Shown here piece after piece: positions 26,114 through 33,617 of a stretch of DNA of 64,000 bases. The notes below the pieces were generated by a model that had not been told where the DNA came from, ran no database searches, and was given only the letters and a program-made list of their open reading frames with translations. The first letter of the stretch is position 1. Each line of letters opens with the position of its first letter. The translations under genes were made by a program, and so were the position numbers. Origin of the DNA: Prevotella sp. (lineage in GTDB: Bacteria; Bacteroidota; Bacteroidia; Bacteroidales; Bacteroidaceae); NCBI GenBank assembly GCA_016286995.1, contig JAEEVA010000010.1:1-64000 (forward strand), given 5' to 3'.

Positions 26114-26133
26114 CCAGACGGTTCTCCGTCGGG
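26114..26133 (+). repeat. Imperfect palindromic element, intergenic
   Basis: CCAGACGG, loop TTCT, CCGTCGGG. It is a diverged copy of the element at 25770, placed between the tail tube and tail chaperone-like genes. Confidence 0.55.
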
Positions 26134-26142
26134 CGCACAGGA

Positions 26143-26703
26143 TTATCCTTCCTGAACGCCACCGGCATTATCACCACCGCCGGCATTGTCACCACCACCG
26201 GCATTGTCACCACCACTGGCATTGTCACCACCACCGGCATTGTCGCCACCACCGGCAGCAGGAGTCATGTCGCCCTTCGTGATCAGTTCCACGTCGGTCA
26301 GTTTGCCCTGATCGTCCGTGGTACCCTTGGTCTTGTAGGTGTAGATAGCTACCAGACCGTCCTTCGTGTCCATCTTATAGGCAACATGGCGGGACGGATT
26401 CTTCAGACGCACGCCCAGACCGCCGTTCTTCGGGCAGGCCTCGGCAACGTCGACCTCCTCGGTGAAGCCAAGGATGCCCTCAACTTCAGTCTTGTCGCCA
26501 ATACGGCGGTGGACCTTCAGGATGTACTTGTCGGGCTCTTTGCCACGGGCCTCCGCACTGCGATCCTCAATCAGGGCCTCGTCCTCAGTGCCTTCCTCAA
26601 CGGAAAGGTCAGTGGTGTCTGCAACGATGTCCTGGTAAGGACCTACCTCTGAATCCTTGAAGATGTTACCCTTCCAGCCTACGATTTTTCTTACTTGTGA
26701 CAT
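26143..26703 (-). CDS. Major tail tube protein with GGGDNA-repeat tail
   Basis: The product is 186 residues. The body (about 1-140) has the size and place of a siphophage tail tube protein, with strands such as GWKGNIFKDSEVGPYQDIV. The last 35 residues are five copies of GGGDNA or close variants, encoded by an 18-bp minisatellite at about 26158-26255. Such low-complexity tails may extend from the tube surface, and repeat number could vary between isolates. It is expressed with the downstream tail chaperone-like and tape measure genes. Confidence 0.65.
   Translation of the reverse strand: MSQVRKIVGWKGNIFKDSEVGPYQDIVADTTDLSVEEGTEDEALIEDRSAEARGKEPDKYILKVHRRIGDKTEVEGILGFTEEVDVAEACPKNGGLGVRLKNPSRHVAYKMDTKDGLVAIYTYKTKGTTDDQGKLTDVELITKGDMTPAAGGGDNAGGGDNASGGDNAGGGDNAGGGDNAGGVQEG
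26158..26255. repeat. 18-bp minisatellite encoding GGGDNA
   Basis: Five units of about 18 bases (ACCACCGGCATTGTC plus ACC on the plus strand), one with a Ser-changing substitution. It is in frame at the 3' end of the tail tube gene. Confidence 0.8.
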
Positions 26704-26740
26704 GTTTTAAACGGGTTTTAATTGTTATTTGAATAGGTTA

Positions 26741-27310
26741 CTATCGTCTCTTATAGAGCCACAGCCACAGCAACGGGATTATGACTCCTGCAAAGATAAA
26801 TACTGCCGCCAGGGTATCGCGTGGCCTGCGGGTCTGTTCAGTCTGGCTGCCGCCCTGAGAATGGGTGGCCTGACCCTGGCTATGACTGAGGCCCGTTGAG
26901 CCGCCCTGCTGTGTCGTTTCCAACGTCAGGCTGCTCGTGCCTGTGTTCAGGCTCTCGCCCTCCAGTAGCAGATTGTCGCCCTTCCGTGTAGCCGTCACCC
27001 TGGCCGTGCCCTGACGGCCAGTGTAGCTCGCGCCGTCAGGCAGTTGCGTCAGATCCCGCAGCGGGAGCGTCACGCTGGCCGCGTCCATGCTGACGGGGGC
27101 CGTCTGGCTGCTTACCCTTACGCCCTGGATGAGGCGAAGCGCGAGGCTGTCGCTTGACGAGGAAGCCGAGGCCGTCGCACTCTTCGCCGTCTTGCAGCTT
27201 GCCAAGCACAGGACACTCGTCATGATAAGAACAAAGGTTAATGGCCTCCAGTGCCTTACTGAGACGAACCACAACGCGCTTGACCGAGCTGAGTTCTTTT
27301 CTTGTAGCAT
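26741..27310 (-). CDS. Lipoprotein with C-terminal membrane anchor, u-spanin-like
   Basis: The 189-residue product has a signal peptide with lipobox LCLASC (Cys about 39), a Ser/Gln/Thr-rich periplasmic region, and a C-terminal membrane segment AAVFIFAGVIIPLLWLWLY followed by KRR. A lipoprotein head plus C-terminal transmembrane anchor is the layout of a unimolecular spanin, which fuses inner and outer membrane at lysis. Its first 275 bases overlap the coiled-coil gene upstream in another frame, as in Rz/Rz1 pairs. It lies after the amidase gene, so this is the lysis cassette. Confidence 0.6.
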   Translation of the reverse strand: MLQEKNSARSSALWFVSVRHWRPLTFVLIMTSVLCLASCKTAKSATASASSSSDSLALRLIQGVRVSSQTAPVSMDAASVTLPLRDLTQLPDGASYTGRQGTARVTATRKGDNLLLEGESLNTGTSSLTLETTQQGGSTGLSHSQGQATHSQGGSQTEQTRRPRDTLAAVFIFAGVIIPLLWLWLYKRR

Positions 27311-27521
27311 CTAATTCTCCTTTTAAGGGTTTTACAATGTTATCTATCAGGATGCGGGTGGCCTGCTCAGTGTTCGTTATCTTCACCGTGTCGGCTTCGG
27401 CCTCCGCACGGCGGGCTTCCGCACGGGCTTTCTTCAGCTCGCTACGGATGTTCAGAAGCCCCGCCACCGTAGCCACAAGCCCGGTGCCGAAAACGTAGTT
27501 GAGTATTTCGCTAAGTTCCAT
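27036..27521 (-). CDS. Coiled-coil membrane protein, i-spanin-like
   Basis: The 161-residue product starts MELSEILNYVFGTGLVATVAG, a short hydrophobic N-terminal segment, followed by a long charged coiled coil (about 24-85) and CSYHDECPVLGKL. This resembles Rz-type inner-membrane spanins. Its C-terminal half overlaps the lipoprotein gene out of frame. Start 27521 was chosen over 27572 because the hydrophobic segment then begins near the N-terminus. Confidence 0.5.
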   Translation of the reverse strand: MELSEILNYVFGTGLVATVAGLLNIRSELKKARAEARRAEAEADTVKITNTEQATRILIDNIVKPLKGELDATRKELSSVKRVVVRLSKALEAINLCSYHDECPVLGKLQDGEECDGLGFLVKRQPRASPHPGRKGKQPDGPRQHGRGQRDAPAAGSDATA

Positions 27522-27555
27522 TTCCTTCATCCTGTTAGTTGTTACGTACGCTGCG

Positions 27556-28023
27556 CTAATTGCGCAGTCCAATCTCCTTCAGCCACCGTTTCACGTCGAA
27601 GCCCGGGCAATCAGTGGCTGCACCTGGCAGGTCGCGGTGACCCACTATCTCGGCTTGGGGATGCTGACGGTGGAAGTTCCTGACATAGCGCTCCATGGAG
27701 CGACGCTGCTCGGCTGTACGCGTGTCACGGGACTGGTTGTTCATGCCGACACCGCCGACATACACCACGTGGAGGCTCGTGGAGTTGTAGCCCTTGGCAC
27801 CGTTGGTCACCTCCCACGGATCGACCCTTTGGTCTTCGTTGTACGGCACCAGGTTCTCCACACCGCCGTTCAGGTGTATCAGGTCTGAATAGCCCACCTG
27901 TTTCCACCCGCGGCCACCCTTCGACTTGGGGGAGGTGTGCCAGTGCCGGATCTCGGCACCGGACACCTCGCGCCCCTCGCGGGTTGCCGTACAGTGGATG
28001 ACAAGTCGTTTCAGTTCTGACAT
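27556..28023 (-). CDS. N-acetylmuramoyl-L-alanine amidase (endolysin)
   Basis: The 155-residue product is an Amidase_2-type enzyme. VIHCTATREGR supplies the first zinc His, IVGHRDLPGAATDCPGFD gives the second His region and the catalytic Cys-region motif common in T7-lysozyme-like enzymes. It cuts the bond between muramic acid and L-alanine in host peptidoglycan. It has no signal peptide, so release would need a holin, which was not identified with certainty. It overlaps the next upstream gene by 13 bases. Confidence 0.9.
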   Translation of the reverse strand: MSELKRLVIHCTATREGREVSGAEIRHWHTSPKSKGGRGWKQVGYSDLIHLNGGVENLVPYNEDQRVDPWEVTNGAKGYNSTSLHVVYVGGVGMNNQSRDTRTAEQRRSMERYVRNFHRQHPQAEIVGHRDLPGAATDCPGFDVKRWLKEIGLRN

Positions 28024-28259
28024 GGCGTTTCAGTATTATTGTCAGTCTCAGCCACAGTGCCTGCTCCGTCAGCGTCGGGTTCCGCAACCGGCTCCAAGAT
28101 AATCTCGGCTTTCTTGTTGCCCTTGAACTCCTTGACGAGTCCACGGGATACGAGGTCGGCGGCACGGGCTTCGTCCTGGACGTCCAGGATAACACCCTGC
28201 TCGTATTCGGTCACGTGATCATGCTTGTCACGGAACTTTTCAACTACCTTGAACTTCAT
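28011..28259 (-). CDS. Small head-module hypothetical protein (82 aa)
   Basis: It starts MKFKVVEKFRDKHDHVTEYE and contains AADLVSRGLVKE, a pattern seen in small head-completion or capsid-associated proteins encoded after phage capsid genes. No firm family was assigned. It lies 13 bases after the capsid gene and overlaps the amidase start. Confidence 0.55.
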   Translation of the reverse strand: MKFKVVEKFRDKHDHVTEYEQGVILDVQDEARAADLVSRGLVKEFKGNKKAEIILEPVAEPDADGAGTVAETDNNTETPCQN

Positions 28260-28271
28260 GGCTCAGACCTC

Positions 28272-29612
28272 CTAAGCTTGTGAGGCCATCGACTGCGTAA
28301 CAGTGACGGTCTTGGTTACTTCGGTACCCTTGATGCCGATAGTAACGGTGGCAGTACGGGTAGACTCACCTTCTGCGTCGTAGGCGTAGGCCTGACGGGT
28401 GAATGTCACCTTGTTGCCGCTGACAGATACCGCCAGCCAATCGGCATTGCTCTGTGCAGTCAGACCGGCACCGTTGCTCGTGGCGTAGGTACGCACGCTG
28501 TTGCCAGAGGCGGCGTTGACAGTCAGGGCTGCATCACCCTTGATAGTGGGAGCACCGGCAGCGTCGTAGGCACTCATCATCACCACGCCTGCATCCTGCT
28601 TCTTAGGCATGCAGATGAAGTAGTGGCGGAAGTTGACCTTATTGCGCTGGTACTCGGGATCGGTGTTGGCAGGACTGTAGTACATCTCCGTAGAACCCGT
28701 AGCCTTGAACACACGCTGAGTATAGAAAGCGAACGAGCACTGGAACTCACCGGTACTGGCAGTGGCAAATATGGCCTTTTTCACACCGGCAGTGGTATAT
28801 AGCGGGTTGTTGACAAACTCGTAGATATCGAAGCCATACAGACGCCCGACGGTACCGTTGTTGCGGTCGATGTTGTACTGCTCCTTGAACTTCTGATCGG
28901 CCTCCAGCAAGTCGTTGACATGGTCGTTACAGAGCACAAGGCGACGACCCTCGGTGGGAACGTTCAGCATATCCATCGCACGCTTCATGCGCAACAGGTC
29001 GTTGGGGGTCATCTTCTTGCGTCCTGTCTCAGGATCGCGGTCACCGGTGGTTGACAGCACGGGGGTCTTGGTTCCGTTGCTGTTGGCGCACATAGCATGG
29101 GCGGCCTTGGCAAATTTCGCATCCTTGATGGCGTTGCCGTGGCTTTCCTTCACGCGGGTCATCTTGTCATAGGAGATGGCGTAGAGCTCATCGTCGGTGA
29201 TGGGAGTCACCTTCGTCTGGAACTTGTCAAGACCGATGGGGATGTCTGCATCATCGAGGGCCTGCAAGGGAATGGGATAGGTGGTGTTGTTGACCAGCAC
29301 GTCAGGGTCAACACCTACGTCCACCAGATGAATCACGTCGTTTTCGACGATACTGGAATTGTCGGGAATACCATCCAGCCACGTAGCCTCCAGACCACGG
29401 CGCAGGTACTTGACCAGCTCGCCGGTCCAGACCTCAGTGTACACGCCGGCATACAGGCTCCCGGAAGGTGCTGCACCGCCGACAATGGCAGCAACGGCAT
29501 TCATGCCCACGGCACCGGCCAGCGGACTCATGCCGACAGCGGCAGCTACGACGCTACCACACAGGCAGTTGAAAAGGACTGCCGACAGCATTAAGAGAAT
29601 CTTTGCTTTCAT
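28272..29612 (-). CDS. Major capsid protein with C-terminal BACON-like domain
   Basis: The product is 446 residues. Position after the protease-scaffold gene and a HK97-like body (about 50-345, with ELYAISYDKMTRVKESH and RLYGFDIYEFVNNPLY) identify the capsid. The last 85 residues form a BACON-like Ig domain (SNADWLAVSVSGNKVTF, RTATVTIGI, TVTVTQS), probably exposed on the shell and able to bind mucin or glycans. The N-terminus (KAKILLMLSAVLFNCLCGSV) resembles a signal peptide, odd for a capsid protein; it may be removed by the prohead protease. Start ATG at 29612. Confidence 0.75.
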   Translation of the reverse strand: MKAKILLMLSAVLFNCLCGSVVAAAVGMSPLAGAVGMNAVAAIVGGAAPSGSLYAGVYTEVWTGELVKYLRRGLEATWLDGIPDNSSIVENDVIHLVDVGVDPDVLVNNTTYPIPLQALDDADIPIGLDKFQTKVTPITDDELYAISYDKMTRVKESHGNAIKDAKFAKAAHAMCANSNGTKTPVLSTTGDRDPETGRKKMTPNDLLRMKRAMDMLNVPTEGRRLVLCNDHVNDLLEADQKFKEQYNIDRNNGTVGRLYGFDIYEFVNNPLYTTAGVKKAIFATASTGEFQCSFAFYTQRVFKATGSTEMYYSPANTDPEYQRNKVNFRHYFICMPKKQDAGVVMMSAYDAAGAPTIKGDAALTVNAASGNSVRTYATSNGAGLTAQSNADWLAVSVSGNKVTFTRQAYAYDAEGESTRTATVTIGIKGTEVTKTVTVTQSMASQA

Positions 29613-29638
29613 GTTTTTTTTCTTTATTGGTTTAACAA

Positions 29639-30577
29639 TCAGATTTCACACTCCATGCCGTACTCGGCCTTGTACAGGCGACGGTACGTTTCCTTGTCAT
29701 CCTGACGCAGCTTCAGCAATTCGTCGGCAGGAACCTCGCTCAGCTTGGTATAGGTAGTAACCACAGCACCCGGCGCACCAGCGGCGGGCTTCAACATACC
29801 ACTCAGCTTCACCTGAGGTGCCATGGCCTTCAGGGTCTTCTCCAGCTCTTCGGCGCCGACCTTTTTGCCCAGCTCAATAAAATGGTCACGGTTCTCAGCC
29901 GTCAGCTTCTTCTCACTGATGGCACCGTCAACCAGGGTTGTAATACCTGCAAGCGTCAGCTTGTCGTTCTCTGCCTTGAGCGTCACAGCGTCACCGGCAG
30001 TCTTCTGTAACTCGGTTATCTTCGCCAGAATGATAGCCTCGTCTGCCGTTTCCGGCAAGCCCAACTGAAGGGCCAGTTTCTTCAGATCCATTTTCACGTC
30101 TTTTTTAATGTTATTATTCAGTAATGGCAACGGACAGTTGCCGTCTTTTCCAAGTTCAATAACAGTGCCGTCGTCCTTCATGACTATAGCGTCATCGTTC
30201 GCACCGATATCTACCAGCGATATCTCAACCAGCTTACTCTTTGTCACCGTCGGACGTTCCTGACCTTCAAGCAGCAGTTCTGGGGCAGAACTTACTTCAA
30301 TCGGATCTATGCCGATACTCACCATGCGCAGGCTGCCTTTCTCAAACTGCTTCTTACAGCGGATGCTCAGCTCACTGGCTTCGTCGAACACCAGGATACC
30401 GGTAATCTCACCGTTTGCAACTTGCAGGTCGTCGACAATACCTATAACATTACCGCGCTCGTGCATGTATAGGAGCACGGGATTGCGCTTGTATTGTTCC
30501 AGGTCTATACCGTCCGTCAGGACACGGAACTTATAGCCATTGACACTTTCGTTCGTTATTCTTACTCGTTTAATCAT
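29639..30577 (-). CDS. Prohead protease with scaffold domain (Mu gpI-like)
   Basis: The product is 312 residues. The N-terminal protease has LLYMHERGNVIG with catalytic His and GSLRMVSIGIDP with Ser, as in HK97-type prohead proteases. The C-terminal part (about 160-312) is helical and charged, like a scaffold. An internal ATG at MDLKKLALQL (about residue 162) could give a separate scaffold, as in Mu gpI/Z. It is the first gene of the leftward late operon and diverges from the terminase operon across 203 bases. Confidence 0.75.
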   Translation of the reverse strand: MIKRVRITNESVNGYKFRVLTDGIDLEQYKRNPVLLYMHERGNVIGIVDDLQVANGEITGILVFDEASELSIRCKKQFEKGSLRMVSIGIDPIEVSSAPELLLEGQERPTVTKSKLVEISLVDIGANDDAIVMKDDGTVIELGKDGNCPLPLLNNNIKKDVKMDLKKLALQLGLPETADEAIILAKITELQKTAGDAVTLKAENDKLTLAGITTLVDGAISEKKLTAENRDHFIELGKKVGAEELEKTLKAMAPQVKLSGMLKPAAGAPGAVVTTYTKLSEVPADELLKLRQDDKETYRRLYKAEYGMECEI

Positions 30578-30680
30578 AATAAAATGTGTTTCTTTGCGAC
30601 TGCAATATTACGTCATTTTCCGCTATCGTCCAAAAAACGCTGCAAGCCCTGCACTAAAGGCTGCAACGACAGCGCCGTTA

Positions 30681-30712
30681 TTTGTTCAAGTCGACCTTTT
30701 TATGCAATTTTG
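30681..30712 (+). promoter_or_regulatory. Promoter of the rightward packaging operon
   Basis: TTTG at 30681-30684 and CAATTTTG at 30705-30712 (one mismatch to TANNTTTG) are 20 bases apart. The divergent leftward late promoter may use TAATATTG near 30615 on the other strand (also one mismatch). Near-consensus but imperfect elements would fit late genes that need an activator. Confidence 0.45.
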
Positions 30713-30727
30713 CAGTGCAAAATCGCA
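30703..30727. promoter_or_regulatory. Palindromic operator candidate between the divergent late operons
   Basis: TGCAATTTTGCA (30703-30714) and TGCAAAATCGCA (30716-30727) form an inverted pair with a 1-base centre, overlapping the -7 element. It is a likely site for a late regulator. Confidence 0.45.
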
Positions 30728-30730
30728 ATA

Positions 30731-30764
30731 AAAAGTACAGGACCTGACGGTTTTGCCGCCAGGT
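30731..30764 (+). repeat. Start-site hairpin 1 (before TerS)
   Basis: AAAAGTACAG is followed by CCTGACGG, loop TTTTG, CCGCCAGG (30743-30763). It lies 17 bases before the TerS ATG and has one A-C mismatch in the stem. Confidence 0.65.
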
Positions 30765-30780
30765 AAAAAGCAAAAGAAAC

Positions 30781-31254
30781 ATGAACAAGAAAGAAACTGA
30801 AAACAAGAAACAGCTCGCACGGGCGCTATTCCTCTCGGGCATGGAGCAACAGGAGATTGCAGAACGTGTGGGCGTGGCCGCCAAGACCATCACACGGTGG
30901 TCGGCAGCTGATGGATGGAAGGAGGCACGCGCCGCCAAGAACATCACACGCCCGGAACTGGTCAATAAGCTGCTGCTGACCATCGACAACCTCATTGAGA
31001 GTGTCAATAAGTCGGGAGATCCAACGCTCATAGGGTCGCTGGCCGACAAGCTGTCAAAGCTCAGTGCCGTAGTCGAAAAGTTGGATAAGAAGGCCAACGT
31101 GGTTGATGCCATCGAAGTATTCATGGCTTTCAACAAGTGGCTACAGTACAATTCCGAATTCGACCCTGAGATCACGCCGGAACTCATCAAGACCATCAAC
31201 AAGTACCAGAACCGCTTCCTGATGGATAAGATGGCACCGTCCGCTGAATTGTAA
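30781..31254 (+). CDS. Terminase small subunit
   Basis: The 157-residue product has an N-terminal helix-turn-helix (QQEIAERVGVAAKTITRW) followed by a charged helical region (LVNKLLLTIDNLIESV). This is the layout of DNA-recognising small terminases of Mu-like phages. It is the first gene of the rightward packaging operon and directly precedes the large subunit. Confidence 0.75.
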   Translation: MNKKETENKKQLARALFLSGMEQQEIAERVGVAAKTITRWSAADGWKEARAAKNITRPELVNKLLLTIDNLIESVNKSGDPTLIGSLADKLSKLSAVVEKLDKKANVVDAIEVFMAFNKWLQYNSEFDPEITPELIKTINKYQNRFLMDKMAPSAEL

Positions 31255-31283
31255 CATAGAGTGACGTGTGGTTTTGCCACACG
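31251..31283 (+). repeat. Start-site hairpin 2 (before TerL)
   Basis: CGTGTGG (31265-31271), loop TTTTG, CCACACG (31277-31283), a perfect stem preceded by ATAGAGTGA. It lies 13 bases before the TerL ATG. Confidence 0.65.
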
Positions 31284-31296
31284 GAAGAATCAGACG

Positions 31297-32856
31297 ATGA
31301 CAGAAGCAGATAGGAAACGCGCCTTTGAAGAGTGGCAACGGCATTGTCAGGACATACAGTCCATGACATCGGAAACGCCGCATGCTCACGAGAAACCGGC
31401 ACAGAAGGAGCAGCGCATACGCCGCCTCCAAAAGGACTATGCCGCTTTCTGTGAGTATTACTTCCCTCATTTCCTTACACTACGCGATAAGGTGACGGGC
31501 GAGCCCGTCCGCATTATCCACAACGCTCCGTTCCACAATCAGGCAGCTCTGAAGGTTAAGAACACGCCCAACCTTAAGGCTGTCTTCAAATGGCCACGCG
31601 GCCATGCCAAGTCTACACACTTCGACATCTTCATGCCGCTGTGGCTCATGTTCCAGCCCAAGCGGCTCATCAACTTCATGGTGGTGGTCGGAAAATCCGA
31701 GGACAGTGCCATACGACTGTTAGGTGATATCCAGGCTGAACTACAGTACAACAAGCGTATCATTGACGACTTTGGCCAGCAAATGTCTTTGGGCGATTGG
31801 ACTACTGGAGAGTTCACCACGAAGAGTGGCGTACACTTCCTCGCATGCGGTCGCGGGCAGTCACCACGCGGACTCAGAAAGCGTGAAGCCCGCCCTGACT
31901 ACATCGTTATCGATGACCTTGACGACGATGAACTATGCCGCAACGAGCGACGCGTCCGTGAACTTACAGACTGGGTGAAAGAAGCTCTCTTCGGTGCACT
32001 CGATGTGGGACGTGGACGCTTCATCATGGTGGGCAACCTCATCAGCAAGACATCGGTTCTGGCCAATATATGCGCCACCAAGGGTGTGCACGTCTCTACA
32101 GTCTATGCCGTTGATAGTGACGGCAATCCCGTCTGGAGGGAGAAGTGGACCAAAGAAGAGGCACGTGAGTATGCCGAATTCGTGGGCTACCGCGCATGGA
32201 ACAAGGAAATGATGCACAACCCCATCGTGGAAGGCACCGTATTCCGTCAGGAATGGATCCGCTGGGCCAAGCACCCGGCATGGAAGGAATTCTCCGAGTT
32301 CGTGCTGTATATTGACCCCTCGTGGAAGTCCAAGAAAACCAACGATACCAAGGCCTCCAAGCTGTGGGGAAAGCAGGGAACTAACCTGTGGCACCTGCGC
32401 GCCTTCGTCCGTAAGGCTACAGTGGCCGAGATGGTACGCTGGTGCTATGACCTCTACGAATGGAGCCAGCAGGCGGGTATTGCGATACGCTTCGCCATGG
32501 AGGCCAGCTTTATGCAGGATATCATACTGGATGACTTCACTACAGAGGGTAATCTTCGCGGATATCAGTTGCCAATCACGGGCGATAAGCGGAAGAAACC
32601 GGACAAGTTCCAGCGTATCGAGGCGGTCAGTCCACTATGGGAGCGTGGCTTCGTGTTCTATGACATAGAACAGAAGGAAGACCCCGACATGCAGGCGGGC
32701 ATCGAGCAGCTGCTGGCCTTCGAAAAGGGAATGAGCGGCAACGATGACGCACCGGATGCCGACGAAGGAGCCATCTATATATTACAAAAGAACACGCGCA
32801 TACAGTCATTCAAACCGAGGTTCGGCAAACGTCCGAGCCCAAAGAACCAATGGTAA
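31297..32856 (+). CDS. Terminase large subunit (Mu gp28-like)
   Basis: The 519-residue product has Walker A RGHAKST (about 101-107), Walker B YIVIDDLDDDE (about 202-212) and a C-terminal RNase H-like nuclease starting with VLYIDPSWKSKK (first acidic ligand). It packages DNA into proheads by ATP hydrolysis and cuts it. The ATG at 31297 was preferred over GTG 31261 because the latter lies inside a conserved hairpin. The stop codon is followed immediately by hairpin 3. Confidence 0.9.
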   Translation: MTEADRKRAFEEWQRHCQDIQSMTSETPHAHEKPAQKEQRIRRLQKDYAAFCEYYFPHFLTLRDKVTGEPVRIIHNAPFHNQAALKVKNTPNLKAVFKWPRGHAKSTHFDIFMPLWLMFQPKRLINFMVVVGKSEDSAIRLLGDIQAELQYNKRIIDDFGQQMSLGDWTTGEFTTKSGVHFLACGRGQSPRGLRKREARPDYIVIDDLDDDELCRNERRVRELTDWVKEALFGALDVGRGRFIMVGNLISKTSVLANICATKGVHVSTVYAVDSDGNPVWREKWTKEEAREYAEFVGYRAWNKEMMHNPIVEGTVFRQEWIRWAKHPAWKEFSEFVLYIDPSWKSKKTNDTKASKLWGKQGTNLWHLRAFVRKATVAEMVRWCYDLYEWSQQAGIAIRFAMEASFMQDIILDDFTTEGNLRGYQLPITGDKRKKPDKFQRIEAVSPLWERGFVFYDIEQKEDPDMQAGIEQLLAFEKGMSGNDDAPDADEGAIYILQKNTRIQSFKPRFGKRPSPKNQW

Positions 32857-32890
32857 AAAGTACAGTGCCCTGTGGTTTCGCCACAGGGGC
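32857..32890 (+). repeat. Start-site hairpin 3 (before the 76-residue gene)
   Basis: AAAGTACAGTG then CCCTGTGG (32868-32875), loop TTTCG, CCACAGGG (32881-32888), a perfect stem. It lies directly after the TerL stop and 20 bases before the next ATG. Confidence 0.7.
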
Positions 32891-32908
32891 CAAAAACAAA
32901 TAGAGGTT

Positions 32909-33139
32909 ATGAAACAGTTGATTAAAGACATTATCTTTGGCTGGCGCTACAAACACGCCGTCAAGAAGGCCGTCAAGGTGCAGCGCCTGACTGGCCGTAA
33001 ACAGTTCGTAGTCATGTACGAAGGCAAGCCCGTCGTTGTCTCAAAAAAGAAGATTCGTAAGCTCGTTGCCACCCACTACTTTGCCAAGGGTGTGACAATC
33101 CAGGATATCGAGCGACGCGCCCTCTTCGTAACCAAGTAA
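32909..33139 (+). CDS. Small basic protein of the packaging operon (76 aa)
   Basis: It is rich in Lys and Arg (KHAVKKAVKVQRLTGRKQFVVMY, SKKKIRKLV), with a beta hairpin-like centre. No family was recognised. It is probably DNA- or head-associated. The ATG at 32909 was chosen because the longer frame starts inside TerL. Confidence 0.65.
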   Translation: MKQLIKDIIFGWRYKHAVKKAVKVQRLTGRKQFVVMYEGKPVVVSKKKIRKLVATHYFAKGVTIQDIERRALFVTK

Positions 33140-33174
33140 AAAAGTACAGAGTGCCCGGCGGTTTTGCCGCAGGG
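33140..33174 (+). repeat. Start-site hairpin 4 (before gp36-like gene)
   Basis: AAAAGTACAGAGTG then CCCGGCGG (33154-33161), loop TTTTG, CCGCAGGG (33167-33174), with one mismatch. It lies 20 bases before the next ATG. Confidence 0.65.
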
Positions 33175-33194
33175 TTAACCAAAACAGTATCAAT

Positions 33195-33614
33195 ATGTTC
33201 ATAAACATCGAAGATTACAAAGTAGTCATCGGAGACCAGGCACTCCGTGTGGTGTCTCAGGTCAGTGCCGAGAACCGGGCAAACGCCGAGACAGAGGCCA
33301 TCGAGGAGATTGCCGGCTATCTGCGCCCGAAATACGATATAGAGGCCATCTTCAGCGCCGAGGGAAACGACCGCAACCGGCTCATCGTCATGTACACCTG
33401 CGACTGTGCTCTCTATCACATGGCCGCGTCAGTTCCCCAGAAGATGGGCATGGAGATACGCAAGGAACGCTACGAGCGAGCCATCAAGTGGCTGGAGGGC
33501 GTGCAGGCTGAGAAGATCCTGCCTGACCTGCCGCTGGCCACCGACGAAAACGGAGAACCAACGGGCTTCCTTTTCAAGTATAGTTCACAACCCAAGCTAA
33601 AACACAACTGGTAA
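33195..33614 (+). CDS. Mu gp36-like protein (DUF1320)
   Basis: The 139-residue product has the pattern of DUF1320: MFINIEDYKVVIG start, EAIEEIAGYLRPKYDIEAIF, VMYTCDCALYHMAAS and KERYERAIKWLEGVQ. In Mu-like phages this protein is encoded near the portal and capsid genes and takes part in head or connector assembly. It ends 3 bases before the portal gene. Confidence 0.8.
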   Translation: MFINIEDYKVVIGDQALRVVSQVSAENRANAETEAIEEIAGYLRPKYDIEAIFSAEGNDRNRLIVMYTCDCALYHMAASVPQKMGMEIRKERYERAIKWLEGVQAEKILPDLPLATDENGEPTGFLFKYSSQPKLKHNW

Positions 33615-33617
33615 TAT

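Noticed and set aside
25959..26252. Leftward frame of 97 residues over the tail tube/chaperone gap
   Set aside because: Its first half is the GGGDNA minisatellite in another frame and the rest covers the tRNA-like hairpin.
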